From the NCBI GenBank assembly GCA_021806005.1, contig JAJZDM010000008.1, positions 1 to 62,528 of the forward strand: DNA of 62,528 bases, read 5' to 3'. Shown here piece after piece: positions 29,790-39,320 of this stretch. This DNA comes from Acidobacteriota bacterium. GTDB taxonomy: Bacteria > Acidobacteriota > Terriglobia > Terriglobales > Acidobacteriaceae. The first letter of the stretch is position 1, and every line of letters begins with the position of its first letter. Both the position numbers and the translations under genes were made by a program. The notes below the pieces were generated by a model, which did not search any database, was not told the DNA's origin, and saw nothing but the letters and a program-made list of their open reading frames with translations.

Positions 29790-32700
29790 TCAGTGGATCG
29801 GTGCGGGTGACGAACGATCTTCAGCACGAATCCTGCCTCCACTGGCCCCCTCTCCCCCATCCTTCAGGTGCTCGGCAAAGCGCTCCATGCTGGCTGCCTC
29901 CGTCAGCGGAATCGAATCCGCCGAAGACTCCAGCACAGCCCTCGCGCCTTCTTCCGGGACCGCATTCATGTCTGACGCAAACGCTGCGTCGATCCGTCGA
30001 TTGAGCCTCTGCGTCTTGTTGAGCAGAGCCTGAGATGCCTGCGCGAACTCCGCCGGGCTGCTAATCCCGTCCGGCGCCGCCGAGGTCCCAGGCGCACACC
30101 GGATGCCGATGAGGTTCATCTCGCCCGCTAGCGCGCGCAACTCCCCCTCCAGCGCCGTCGCGTGACCCTCAACCATCTCTGCCCACTCACGGCGGGAGGC
30201 GCCATCCACCCGGTACAACTCCGCTGCAGTAAACTCATTGCCCAGACGGTCCAGAGCATAGGCGTGCTGCAGAGCGGCCTGTGCGTGGGTCAGCCCTTCA
30301 CCTTCAAACTTGGCGACCGCCGCATCCACCGCCAGATCGGGACGTGGGTGCTCTTCAAAGTACGCACGGAGCACGGGCTCCGCCAGCGGCGGTCGCGCCA
30401 CCAGCTCATACACCGTGGCGGACCGGGCATCTTTCTCCACATCTTTCTGCGTCAGCGCGCCCACCTCCGCCGGACTGTCAAGGTGAACTTCGAGCGCGCG
30501 TTGGTCGGGTAGCGATCGAAGTGAGGCCAGCAAATCATCCTTACGCTCTCCTCCAGAGAGAGATCCTGTCACGCGGATTCGCCCGCCAGGCACTCGTTCC
30601 ACCTGAATCGGCTCACCGGTATCCATAGCCAACTCATGCAGTTCGTAGAGGACCCCGATATCGAGCGCAGCCAGCCGCACGTCTTCCGCGGTGGAGAACC
30701 CGCCGCCGGCAGGGGCAATCGAAGAACGCGCGATGGGCTCTTCTTCCGATCTCAAAACACCCGGGTCGAAGACCTCCTCTGGAACCGAAGACGCAGGCTC
30801 CTCCTCCAATCGGGTCTGCATCAACCGAACCTCCCGAACGGTAGAGCCCGTGCGCATCCGCAGCAACTCTCCAACCGGCATCCAGCTCCGATTCAGGATC
30901 AGTGTGACGTACACCAGCGGCTGCTCCCTCCCTTCCTCTACGCCGCCAACCAGCCGATAGCCCTCGCGATCAGCCGTCACGCGAATCCGCTGATTCACAA
31001 TCTCGCGAAACGCGCTCGGCGACAGGCCCTGCTTCCAACCAGGATCAGAGGCCAGTAGACGATCTTCGCTCGGGGCACCCGGACGGATGGTCGCGGCATA
31101 CGACCCGGCAACATTACCCTTCCACTCCGCCGCCACCAGCCGATGATGGCTGTCATACAGTCGCCGCATGGATCGGCCAGTCACACCATCCCTCCACAGA
31201 TCGACTGAACCCTCAGCCACCGGCTGCCCTCCAGCTCCAACCTCCTCCAGGGAGATCTCCTGATGCTCTGCATGACCCGCAAGCATCCCCGCCTCAGCCC
31301 TCATCGAACGTTCCAGAATCGTCTGCGCATCCGGCGGACGATGCGTAGAGCGCCACAACAGATAGCCAACGCAGCAAAGCGCCGGCAGCGCCAATCCCCA
31401 CCCGAACGCCGGCCACAGATGTAGCCTGCGCCGCCTGGAACCCTCCAGAACCTCTCGTCCTCGACGCACCTCGGACGCCAAGCTGTCCCCTGCCGGCAGC
31501 GTCTCCTGCCTCGCGCCGTTCGCCGTCGCCTCAAGCTCCTCAACCTCATCCCCCGCAGCATTTGGCGCAAACGCACGATCAAAGTAGGACAACTCGCAGT
31601 TCAGCCCCAGGCCATCGAAGACCAGTCTCAGCTCCAGCCGGCGATCGTCGCTGAGTTCAACGCGCTGCTGGAGCGTGTGCGGCCCCGCCGGAGGGCGGTC
31701 ACGGATGGAGAGCATCGCCAGACGCACATTCTGCTCAGAGAACACCTCGACGAACTCCACGGAATCCTGTGAGCCTGCCCTTACCTCCAGGAGGCCAGAC
31801 TCTCCGCGGACATCGTGAGAGCCCACAATCCTTCCATTCACCGCGATGGATAGCGTACCGGGCCGGTGTTCACTCAGGCGGCGGAGACGCCCTTGCAAAG
31901 CTCCGATCCGCCCGCGCCCAGCGCCGCTTCCTCTCTTCACAACCAGTGTGGGCGAAGGATCGATGCCGTCCAAGGCATCACGCTGGTGCAGGGTCGGTCG
32001 GCGCAGGTGGCGATCCACCAGTTCCAGACAACGTTCGCAGCTCACAATGTGGGCCAACAGCGAGCACGGAAGCGGAGCCGGGTTGGCCGCACCGTAGTGG
32101 CCGAGCAACTCCTCCTCTGCAAGGCACTCCCCTCGCCGCGAAGCCAGAATGGCGCATCGCAACTCCCGGAACAACTCCTCCGACGGGATCGCCGTCCGCA
32201 TCCATGCAGGCCGTGGAGCCTCCCGCCGGTGGCCGATGCGAAGCTTCTCCGGCGCCTCCAGATGGATCCTCAACTCCGAGCGGGCAGCCTTCAACTTGTT
32301 GTAGATCGCCGCCAAAGGCAGGCACGCCAGCTCCGCAATCTCGCCATGAAAGTAGCCGTGAAAAAAATGCAGTATGAAATAGCTGAAACCCTTCGCCTGT
32401 TCCCTGCGCCAGATCGAGTAGGAACAGATGCGCCGCAGAACATTCTGGATCTCAAGCGAATCCAGCCGCTGACCCGCGTCCTGGGCAAAACGCAGGGAGT
32501 CGCAGTCCGCAACGCTCACAAAACGCACCGCCTCTCGCGATGCCCGTGCCAGCTTCGACACGTACAGGTGACGGAGACACGTATAGAGGTAACCTTCCAG
32601 GTTGGCTATCCGGCTGCAATCAGGCGGAGACAGCGTCAACTGCAGACAGAGATCGTGAACGATCTCCTCCGCCAGGACCTCATCGCCACGCGCCAGCACC

Positions 32701-32798
32701 CTGCCCCACATCTGGAGCTGGCCATAGCGGTCCTCCAGAAGCGTCTCGATCGGTTCGGAAGTCGCCGTGGCCGGCCATCTGGAGGTGCTCTTGTTCAT
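29790..32798 (-). CDS. Single-chain ECF sigma factor / zinc-finger anti-sigma / transmembrane sensor fusion
   Basis: The 1002-residue protein has several parts in order. Residues ~21-95 resemble sigma-70 region 2 (LAEEIVHDLCLQL, NLEGYLYTCLRHLYVSKLAR). Residues ~112-182 resemble region 4 (ILHFFHGYFHGEIAELACLP, AAIYNKLKAARSEL). His250-Cys254-Cys257 (LLAHIVSCERCLELV) matches an anti-sigma zinc finger. Residues ~310-410 are beta-rich. One transmembrane helix lies at ~461-483 (LWPAFGWGLALPALCCVGYL). The rest, ~500 residues, should face the periplasm and begins with a segment that could be a LolA/RseB-like fold (weak). GAGGGTG precedes the ATG at 32798. The next gene downstream is a TonB receptor. 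Sigma and zinc-finger calls are fairly secure; the periplasmic domains are not identified. Confidence 0.78.
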   Translation of the reverse strand: MNKSTSRWPATATSEPIETLLEDRYGQLQMWGRVLARGDEVLAEEIVHDLCLQLTLSPPDCSRIANLEGYLYTCLRHLYVSKLARASREAVRFVSVADCDSLRFAQDAGQRLDSLEIQNVLRRICSYSIWRREQAKGFSYFILHFFHGYFHGEIAELACLPLAAIYNKLKAARSELRIHLEAPEKLRIGHRREAPRPAWMRTAIPSEELFRELRCAILASRRGECLAEEELLGHYGAANPAPLPCSLLAHIVSCERCLELVDRHLRRPTLHQRDALDGIDPSPTLVVKRGSGAGRGRIGALQGRLRRLSEHRPGTLSIAVNGRIVGSHDVRGESGLLEVRAGSQDSVEFVEVFSEQNVRLAMLSIRDRPPAGPHTLQQRVELSDDRRLELRLVFDGLGLNCELSYFDRAFAPNAAGDEVEELEATANGARQETLPAGDSLASEVRRGREVLEGSRRRRLHLWPAFGWGLALPALCCVGYLLWRSTHRPPDAQTILERSMRAEAGMLAGHAEHQEISLEEVGAGGQPVAEGSVDLWRDGVTGRSMRRLYDSHHRLVAAEWKGNVAGSYAATIRPGAPSEDRLLASDPGWKQGLSPSAFREIVNQRIRVTADREGYRLVGGVEEGREQPLVYVTLILNRSWMPVGELLRMRTGSTVREVRLMQTRLEEEPASSVPEEVFDPGVLRSEEEPIARSSIAPAGGGFSTAEDVRLAALDIGVLYELHELAMDTGEPIQVERVPGGRIRVTGSLSGGERKDDLLASLRSLPDQRALEVHLDSPAEVGALTQKDVEKDARSATVYELVARPPLAEPVLRAYFEEHPRPDLAVDAAVAKFEGEGLTHAQAALQHAYALDRLGNEFTAAELYRVDGASRREWAEMVEGHATALEGELRALAGEMNLIGIRCAPGTSAAPDGISSPAEFAQASQALLNKTQRLNRRIDAAFASDMNAVPEEGARAVLESSADSIPLTEAASMERFAEHLKDGGEGASGGRIRAEDRSSPAPIH

Positions 32799-33053
32799 TC
32801 ACCCTCTAAGAGCAACCTTCCCCCACAAATCTACCCTCACCCTGTGGAAAATTACTCCATCTTCTTCCTCAAGGACGCCGGCACCAAAATCCCGGCCGGA
32901 ATGGCACAACTTCGTCCCGTTCCAATCAGTTCGTCCGGATGCTGGCTCGATTCTACGCCGCGCTCGCCCCTCCCAAACCAGGGCGCCCCCGCGCCCTCTC
33001 AAACAACCAACCGAAGATCCCGCGCTCCGTATCTGCTGTGCGGCACAGCGCAC

Positions 33054-34394
33054 TCACCCCACAACATCCTCGCCAGCCAGATCCAGCGGACCCTCCGCCC
33101 GGTCCTGCACCTCCCTGGATCCCGTATCCAGGGCCCTCGCCTCAGCGCTGGCGTAAGTCGGCAACATCAACATGCACAGCCCCGCAACCGCGGTCGACCC
33201 GGAAAAGATAGACACAATCACAGAATAGGATCCGGATACGTCATAAATGCGGCCCATCACCAGCGGCGCAATGGCTCCCGCCGTCGCATAGCCCGTGTAG
33301 AGCAGGCCAAACAGTGTGGAGAAGGAACGCATCCCAAAGTAGCGCTTCAGGATATACGGCATCAGATCGAACTCGCAGCCCATGCCCAGTCCAGCCAGCA
33401 AGGAAGCAACAATGGCCGCACGGAAGGAATGCGCATGGCCCAGCAGAAACAGTCCGGCCGCTGCCAACAACAGCGAGCCCGTCGCAAGGTACCAACCTTC
33501 AAGATAGTCCAGCACCCAACCCAGCAGCAGCCGCCCCGCCACGCTGGCGCCGGCCAGGAAGGAGACCACCAGCGCGGCGTCGGCTGCCGCCAGGCCGCGA
33601 TCGGCCAGCATCGGCGCAAGATGCACCGTGATCCCGTTTTCGGCCAGTGACATCGCGCACACACCCAGAGCCAGAAGCCAGAAGCTGCGGCCTGCAAGCG
33701 CCTGTCTCCAACCCATGCCTGGCACAACATCCTGCTTCCCTGCCTGCGATGCAAAGAAGGTTCGAGGTGAAGGCGCAAAGAGGAAGGTGAGCGGCGCACC
33801 CAGAAAGAGTGGCAGCGCCGCCAGCAGAAGCGTCGTACTCCTCCACCCATATGTCGTGATGCAGTGCTGCACCAGGGGTGGCAGGAACAGAGACCCCAAC
33901 CCCGACCCGGCTACCACAACAGAGAGCGCCGTACCCAGGCGCTGCTGAAACCAACTGGCTACGATGCGAGCATAGCCAAGCTGATACGTCCCAGTGCCCG
34001 TCAGACCCAAGAGGACTGCCGTGACATAAAGACGTTCGGTGGAGGGAGTCAGCCAGGCCAACGACGCAAACACCACCCCAAAGCTCGCCATCATGAAGGC
34101 AATCACCCTCCTTGGCTCGAACCGATCCAGCACCCTGCCCATGAAGGGCGAGCAGATGGCCACCGTAATCGCAGCAGTACTGAATGCCTGCGCAATCTGT
34201 TCCCTGCTCCACCCGAACTCAAGCTGCCATGGCCTCACAAACAGGGTAAAGATCGTGAAGAAGATCGTGGCGATCCCGGTCAAGACGCCAATCTGGCAGA
34301 TCACCACCACACGCCAACCCGGATAGCGCAGACTCTCCTCCGGGCAACTTTGCTCAACGGCCGAAGAGTTCAATGGGCGTCCCTCCCTTCTCAC
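33054..34394 (-). CDS. MFS transporter, monocarboxylate/oxalate-formate antiporter-like
   Basis: The 446-residue protein has twelve predicted helices, starting after a hydrophilic leader at YPGWRVVVICQIGVLTGIAT. The loop-2 motif GRVLDRFEPRRVI and the equivalent second-half loop GRLLLGWVLDYLEG are present. The helix-1 and helix-5 character (VVAGSGLGSLFLPPLVQ) resembles the oxalate/formate and monocarboxylate branch. The GTG at 34394 has GAGG nearby, and a TTG at 34373 with AGGGAGGG upstream is an alternative. It is 6 nt downstream of an AhpD-like gene and so belongs to a small operon with two AhpD-like proteins. Substrate unknown. Confidence 0.82.
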   Translation of the reverse strand: MRREGRPLNSSAVEQSCPEESLRYPGWRVVVICQIGVLTGIATIFFTIFTLFVRPWQLEFGWSREQIAQAFSTAAITVAICSPFMGRVLDRFEPRRVIAFMMASFGVVFASLAWLTPSTERLYVTAVLLGLTGTGTYQLGYARIVASWFQQRLGTALSVVVAGSGLGSLFLPPLVQHCITTYGWRSTTLLLAALPLFLGAPLTFLFAPSPRTFFASQAGKQDVVPGMGWRQALAGRSFWLLALGVCAMSLAENGITVHLAPMLADRGLAAADAALVVSFLAGASVAGRLLLGWVLDYLEGWYLATGSLLLAAAGLFLLGHAHSFRAAIVASLLAGLGMGCEFDLMPYILKRYFGMRSFSTLFGLLYTGYATAGAIAPLVMGRIYDVSGSYSVIVSIFSGSTAVAGLCMLMLPTYASAEARALDTGSREVQDRAEGPLDLAGEDVVG

Positions 34395-34400
34395 CGATCC

Positions 34401-34940
34401 TCATCGGGAGGGGTTCCTGTATCCGTGCTCAGCCAGGCGCTTGCCCATCTGCGCATACATCGATGGATCCTGTGGCTGCCACGTACCCAGGCCATCCACA
34501 TAGCGGTTGTACATGCAAAACGCCGCTGCGATCAGCACCGTGTCGTGAATCTCCAGGTCCGTCGCTCCCAGGCCGCGCGCCTGAGCGACATCCTCCTCGC
34601 TCACATTCTTTCCCCCGCTCTGCACCTTGCCCGCAATCTTCAGCAACGCCCTCAGCTTCGCCGAGACCGGTGCCGTCTCCAGATCTTCCTTCACCCTCTG
34701 CACCGCCTCTTCCCCTCCCAGGTGCGCAGCCGCGGCGGCTCCGTGGCTGGTCTGGCAGAAATAGCAGTCGTTGCGCGCGGAAACATAGGTCGCAATCAGC
34801 TCCCTCTCTCCCGGCGTAAGCGTCCCTGGCTCATGGAGCAGAATATGCGCCAACTCGCGCATCGGCTTGGCTGTTTCAGGCCGAAATGCAAATCCAGCGC
34901 TGATCCCCGGCAATCCTTCTGGTAAAGCAATATGTGCCAT
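34401..34940 (-). CDS. AhpD-like carboxymuconolactone-decarboxylase-family protein, paralogue 2
   Basis: The 179-residue protein begins MAHIALPEGLPGISAGFAFR and carries the redox motif CYFCQTSHG (CxxCxxxH). The conserved AAAFCMYNRYVDGLG near the C-terminus is shared with paralogues at 22725-23297 and 35010-35582. AAGGAG lies 6 nt before the ATG. It is 69 nt downstream of paralogue 3 and 6 nt upstream of the MFS gene, all on the minus strand, so the three are likely one transcript. It is the most divergent of the three copies. Expected role: peroxide or organic-hydroperoxide defence, or handling of a small organic acid exported or imported by the MFS protein (inference). Confidence 0.85.
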   Translation of the reverse strand: MAHIALPEGLPGISAGFAFRPETAKPMRELAHILLHEPGTLTPGERELIATYVSARNDCYFCQTSHGAAAAAHLGGEEAVQRVKEDLETAPVSAKLRALLKIAGKVQSGGKNVSEEDVAQARGLGATDLEIHDTVLIAAAFCMYNRYVDGLGTWQPQDPSMYAQMGKRLAEHGYRNPSR

Positions 34941-35009
34941 CTCTTCTCCTTGTTATATTGCGGCTCGCTGTTCTGCGACTCTGCCTGCTGCAACTCAGCA
35001 TGCTGCGGC

Positions 35010-35582
35010 TCAACGGGTTGAGGCCGCTGCCTGCCCGTAACCTTTGCCAGCGCTCACGTACCCCTCGCGTGCAACCTGCTTGCCGCGCTCCCTGTAACTG
35101 GCTTCATCGCGCGGGTATGTCGTTGCCAGGCCATCGACATAACGGTTGTACATGCAGAAGGCAGCCGCAATCAGCACCGTATCGTGAATCTCCACGTCCG
35201 TAGCCCCGTACTCGCGCGCCAGGCCAACGTCTTCGGCGGTCACGTTCTTTCCGCCTCTCTGCACCTTTGCCGCAATCGCCAGCAGTGCCTTCAGCTTCTC
35301 TGAGATCTCTGCTTGGCGAAAGTCCTCCTTCACGCGTCTCACCACCTCCTCATCGCCATCCAGATGTGCAGCCGCAATCGCACCGTGGCTGGTCTGGCAG
35401 TAATAGCAATCATTCAGCGACGAGACATAGGTGGCAATCAGCTCGCGCTCTCCGGCGGGCAGAGAATGCGGTCCGTGCAGCAGCACCTCTGCCAGTTCAC
35501 TCATTGGCCCGGCAATCTCGGGGCGGAAAGCCATTGCGCCGCGAATCCCCGGCAAACCCTCTGGAAGTGCGATATGAGGCAT
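35010..35582 (-). CDS. AhpD-like carboxymuconolactone-decarboxylase-family protein, paralogue 3
   Basis: The 190-residue protein begins MPHIALPEGLPGIRGAMAFR, with CYYCQTSHG as the redox centre. It is closer to paralogue 1 (22725-23297) than to paralogue 2: both share RERGKxVAREGYV near the C-terminus and have the same length. It is the first gene of the AhpD-AhpD-MFS group and lies 132 bp downstream of the Oar-like receptor gene on the same strand. The tail YGQAAASTR is variable between copies. Reaction unknown, as for the other copies. Confidence 0.85.
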   Translation of the reverse strand: MPHIALPEGLPGIRGAMAFRPEIAGPMSELAEVLLHGPHSLPAGERELIATYVSSLNDCYYCQTSHGAIAAAHLDGDEEVVRRVKEDFRQAEISEKLKALLAIAAKVQRGGKNVTAEDVGLAREYGATDVEIHDTVLIAAAFCMYNRYVDGLATTYPRDEASYRERGKQVAREGYVSAGKGYGQAAASTR

Positions 35583-35714
35583 TGGAAGTCATCCTTTCAA
35601 CCAGCAATGTATGCATCGGTCAAACACTCGATTCCCTGCGTAAGGCCCGGCTGCCGTTGGCTGCAGAGATTGCATCTCTGCCTGCCGCTCATCCCATACC
35701 GTCCCCCGCTCGGT

Positions 35715-38700
35715 CTAAAAGTAAAACTTCCCGGCAAGCTGAATGGCGCGCGCCGGCTGCGGATCGCCACTGGGGTTTACCGGCTGGTCCACGGAACTGA
35801 TCGCCCCGAATGCCGGGGCCCCGGCGCCATAGTTGCCATTCGGATTGGCGAAGTTTGCGTGGTTGAATGCGTTGTACGCCTCCAGACGGAGTTGCACGTA
35901 CCGGCTGGCCTCCGGTCCGCCAAGCGGGATATTTTTGTAAACCTCAACATTCGAGTAATTGAATCCCGGGCCATGAAAGAAATTCCGTTTCACGTTGCCG
36001 AACGTGCCAATAGGCTCCTGGGAGAACGTCGCCGGATTGAACCAGTAATTGCCCGGTCGCCGCGGATTCAGCGTCTTGATTCGGAAGGTCGATGTGTTGG
36101 GCACGTCCGGGCAATTCACGAAGCTGAACTCATCGCAATACAGCGAGTTGTACACTCCGCCATCGTAGATCGTCACCGGGAAACCGCTCTGAAGAGCGGT
36201 GATACCCGCGAAGTTCCACCCGCCTAGCAAGCCCCGCGCCAGCGGGCCAGCCCCCAGCCCATGCCACCACGGAAGAGCATAATCATACAAAGCCACCAGC
36301 CGGTGGCGAGCGTCATACGCCGAATCTCCATAACTCAAATGACGGAAGCCGGGCACGTAGTTCGTTCCATAGCCGTTGGCGACCGAATCCTCAAGGCTGG
36401 AAGCATCATCTAGCCCATGGCTGTACGTATAGGCAAGCGTGAAGTACAGTCCGTGCGTTGGCGCCTTCACCAGAGAGACTTGAAGCGCGTTGTAGTTCGA
36501 GGAGCCATTGGTAAACATGCCGCCGATCGACAGGTAATCGGGCAATCCGTTGGGAAACAGGCCTGGAACCTGCGAACCCGGTACCGTTGCAGGCTGAGTC
36601 TTGTCCCCCGGAAAGTAGAGCGACTGCACAGAGGCCAGTTGCACGCAGGTGAACGTGCTGCCCTCGAGTTGGATCGGCGCGCCTGTTCCCGTGCCGCTCA
36701 GGCAGGCGTCGTGTCCGGCCTGCGTAATCCTGTCGCCCTCTCCGGCGCGCATCAACCTCTGCCCCAGCGACCCCACATAGCCAACCGTCAGCACCATGTT
36801 GGCGGCCAGCGACCGCTGAACATTCAGGTTGAAGTTATACGTGTAAGGAACATCAAAGGCGGAGGTAAGATTGTCCATCTCCAGCGGATAGAGTGAGGCG
36901 AAGCTGACATTCTGGCCCGGTCCAGGAACTTGATACGGGAACGGATTCGCCGCATAGGATGCTCCCGGACGATCTGCAATGTCCGCAAACGGATTGGCAA
37001 AACTAGGACTACCACCCAGCCCCGCCGCGCCCACACTGTTCAGCGAAAAAGGAGGATCGTTCGAATTCTCCTGCGTACCCTCCGCCTGCGGCCGATTCCA
37101 ATACACCCCGAACCCGCCACGAAGAACGAACGCGTGCTCGCCCGGCGGTCCGAAGACCGGGCCCAGCGCCTTGGCGGGAGACCAGGCAAAGCCCACTCGC
37201 GGAGACAGATGGTCCCAGTGCGTCACCGGCCCGCCATTCCGGTTACATCCCGGATCGCCGGGATACAGCAGACCCGGCGGCGCATTGGTGAACACCTTGG
37301 ATTGAACATCGCTGGGCAGCCAGCAGGTAACACCCACACCGTCATATTGCAGATTCTCAAACGGAGTCTCGGTGTCATAGCCAAGGCCATATGCCAGCGT
37401 CAGCGTGTCGGAGACCATCCAGTGATCCTGCGCATACGCGTAGTATTGCGAGGCCCGCACGTCGACAAAGTAACCCGAGCCCTGATTGTAGGTAGCCGGA
37501 ATGCCAAGTAGAAAATCCGCTGCCGGATCGCCCGTGCTGTACGTTCCAGAGCCTACAAAACTGAAGGCGCCACTGTTGTCGGAGTAAAACGGATTGCTGA
37601 AGACAAACCGTTCGATGTTGGCTCCAAACTTCAGGCTGTGGCTCCCTGCCACCTTGCTGAAGTTATCGAAGTAGGTATAGTTCTCATCCTTGCGCGGCTG
37701 CGGCCCATTCGTGCTGAAGCCCAGCGCAAAGTATCCGGTGACATTGATGAAAGGCAGCGTGCCGGCCGCCGCGTCCTGAGGAACAATATTGAACCCAAAC
37801 GACGAAGGAGCCGCCAGCGTCGTCGGCGCCGGTTCCAGTTCGGCGTAGTTGAAACGGAAGTACCCCGCACGTAGTTCGTTCACCGTATTGCTGTTGATCA
37901 GCCGCGTCCACGATGCGTTGAAGATCTTGATGTGCGATGCATTGTCCGCCTGGAATCCCGGCAGGTTCGCCCCGGTCCCTGTCGACTCGGTTGATGGCAG
38001 CGGCAAGGTGTTCGTGCTTGGGCTTGAATCAAAGATCGTCGAGGCCCACAGTGCATCCTTGGAGGTCAACTGATCATCGATGCGGATAATCCCCTGATCG
38101 TCTCCCGCCGTATTCGGAGCATTGAAGTTGTAGTAGTTGATTCCGCCGCTCGTATAGTTCGACTTGGGGACATACTTGTTAAGCAGGTTCAGTGCGATCG
38201 AATTGAAGTCCGATACCGGCACCTGCGAGTTCGGAAAGCATGTGTTCCACGCTGTTCCTGCCGGACAAAACCCCGCCGGACCCTGCATACCGCCGGGAAA
38301 CGGAATCGGATTGCTCGAAAACCCTCCGTCGGAGGCAAAGTCGCCGCCTCTTTGCTGCGTGTCGAACACCTGCGTAAGCTGCGTCTGCGCAGTGCGGCTG
38401 CGCAGACCCTGGTACGCCACAAAGAAGAAGGCATGCCCTCTGCGGATGGGCCCGCCCAGAGTGCCGCCAAAGACGTTCTGGTGAAACACTGGCCGGGTTG
38501 CAGAGAAGTAGTTCCCATTATTCAGAAAGGTGTCACGATAGAACTCAAAGCCGTCCCCATGAAACTGGTTTGTCCCACTCTTCAACGTCTCATCCACAAT
38601 CGCTCCGGAGTTGCGGCTGAACTCCGGATCCAGCGTGCTGGAGATGATGTTGATCTCCGCCAGTGCATCCGGATTCACCGTAATACCCGGCTGGTTGAGC

Positions 38701-39320
38701 AGAATGTCGTTGATATCCGTTCCATCCAGTAGGTAGGAGTTCTCCTGCGTCTGGCTTCCATTGGTAGAGAATGTCCCCTCGCGATCATTGGACTCGACCA
38801 CTCCGGGCGCGGTCTTCTGCAGTTCCACCGCATCCCGGCCAAGCAGCGGCAACTCTTCAATCTCGGCTGCCCCCACCACATGCTTGAGCTGCGCATCCGA
38901 GGTCTCCACCTGCACTGCGGAAGAGTTCACCTTGACGGTCTGCGATGCGGCGCCGACTTGCAGCTTCCCATCGATCTCACGCTCCGAGCTCAGGTCCAAC
39001 ACAACGCCGCTCACGACCCGGGTTCGAAAACCCTGCGCCGCGATGGTAACGGTGTATGGCCCCCCGATATGCAGGTCGGGGAACATGTAGTATCCATCCC
39101 GATCGGTCTTTCGCACACTGGATATCCCGGTGCTGCCATTGGTCACTGTGACTGTAGCACCGGCAAGCAGCGCTCCCGTCGGATCAGCCACAATTCCATG
39201 GATAGAGGCGCTCGTCGCCTGGGCTTGAACCATCGTAGACGTTACAAACCCAGCTTCGCCTGTCAACAAGCAGAGTACGAAACAGACAGAGACACTCCTA
39301 AGGTTCCCTCTCAGGCGCAT
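35715..39320 (-). CDS. Oar-like TonB-dependent receptor with carboxypeptidase-regulatory-like domain
   Basis: At 1201 residues this is a full-length acidobacterial Oar-type receptor. A signal peptide (SVSVCFVLCLLTGEAGF) is followed by the regulatory-like domain (SIHGIVADPTGALLAGATVT, residues ~38-125). The plug has ELQKTAPGVVE and YLLDGTDINDILLNQPG. The barrel carries the typical AFFFVAYQGLRSRTAQT and GFAWSPAKALGP segments. The C-terminus LRLEAYNAFNHANFANPNG ends in a hydrophobic strand closing with Phe. Such proteins are thought to take up oligosaccharides or glycoconjugates; the ligand is not predictable. No sigma or anti-sigma gene adjoins it, in contrast to the receptor at 26591-29749. 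Confidence 0.9.
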   Translation of the reverse strand: MRLRGNLRSVSVCFVLCLLTGEAGFVTSTMVQAQATSASIHGIVADPTGALLAGATVTVTNGSTGISSVRKTDRDGYYMFPDLHIGGPYTVTIAAQGFRTRVVSGVVLDLSSEREIDGKLQVGAASQTVKVNSSAVQVETSDAQLKHVVGAAEIEELPLLGRDAVELQKTAPGVVESNDREGTFSTNGSQTQENSYLLDGTDINDILLNQPGITVNPDALAEINIISSTLDPEFSRNSGAIVDETLKSGTNQFHGDGFEFYRDTFLNNGNYFSATRPVFHQNVFGGTLGGPIRRGHAFFFVAYQGLRSRTAQTQLTQVFDTQQRGGDFASDGGFSSNPIPFPGGMQGPAGFCPAGTAWNTCFPNSQVPVSDFNSIALNLLNKYVPKSNYTSGGINYYNFNAPNTAGDDQGIIRIDDQLTSKDALWASTIFDSSPSTNTLPLPSTESTGTGANLPGFQADNASHIKIFNASWTRLINSNTVNELRAGYFRFNYAELEPAPTTLAAPSSFGFNIVPQDAAAGTLPFINVTGYFALGFSTNGPQPRKDENYTYFDNFSKVAGSHSLKFGANIERFVFSNPFYSDNSGAFSFVGSGTYSTGDPAADFLLGIPATYNQGSGYFVDVRASQYYAYAQDHWMVSDTLTLAYGLGYDTETPFENLQYDGVGVTCWLPSDVQSKVFTNAPPGLLYPGDPGCNRNGGPVTHWDHLSPRVGFAWSPAKALGPVFGPPGEHAFVLRGGFGVYWNRPQAEGTQENSNDPPFSLNSVGAAGLGGSPSFANPFADIADRPGASYAANPFPYQVPGPGQNVSFASLYPLEMDNLTSAFDVPYTYNFNLNVQRSLAANMVLTVGYVGSLGQRLMRAGEGDRITQAGHDACLSGTGTGAPIQLEGSTFTCVQLASVQSLYFPGDKTQPATVPGSQVPGLFPNGLPDYLSIGGMFTNGSSNYNALQVSLVKAPTHGLYFTLAYTYSHGLDDASSLEDSVANGYGTNYVPGFRHLSYGDSAYDARHRLVALYDYALPWWHGLGAGPLARGLLGGWNFAGITALQSGFPVTIYDGGVYNSLYCDEFSFVNCPDVPNTSTFRIKTLNPRRPGNYWFNPATFSQEPIGTFGNVKRNFFHGPGFNYSNVEVYKNIPLGGPEASRYVQLRLEAYNAFNHANFANPNGNYGAGAPAFGAISSVDQPVNPSGDPQPARAIQLAGKFYF

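Noticed and set aside
32799-33053. An ECF-type autoregulatory promoter upstream of the sigma fusion gene
   Set aside because: A GGAAC-like -35 is present on the minus strand, but no matching CGTC-type -10 was found at the right spacing, so it was not annotated.
31866-33650. A 594-codon plus-strand open frame across the sigma fusion and the MFS gene
   Set aside because: It spans two minus-strand genes with clear families and is Arg/Gln/Pro-rich without domain signatures.
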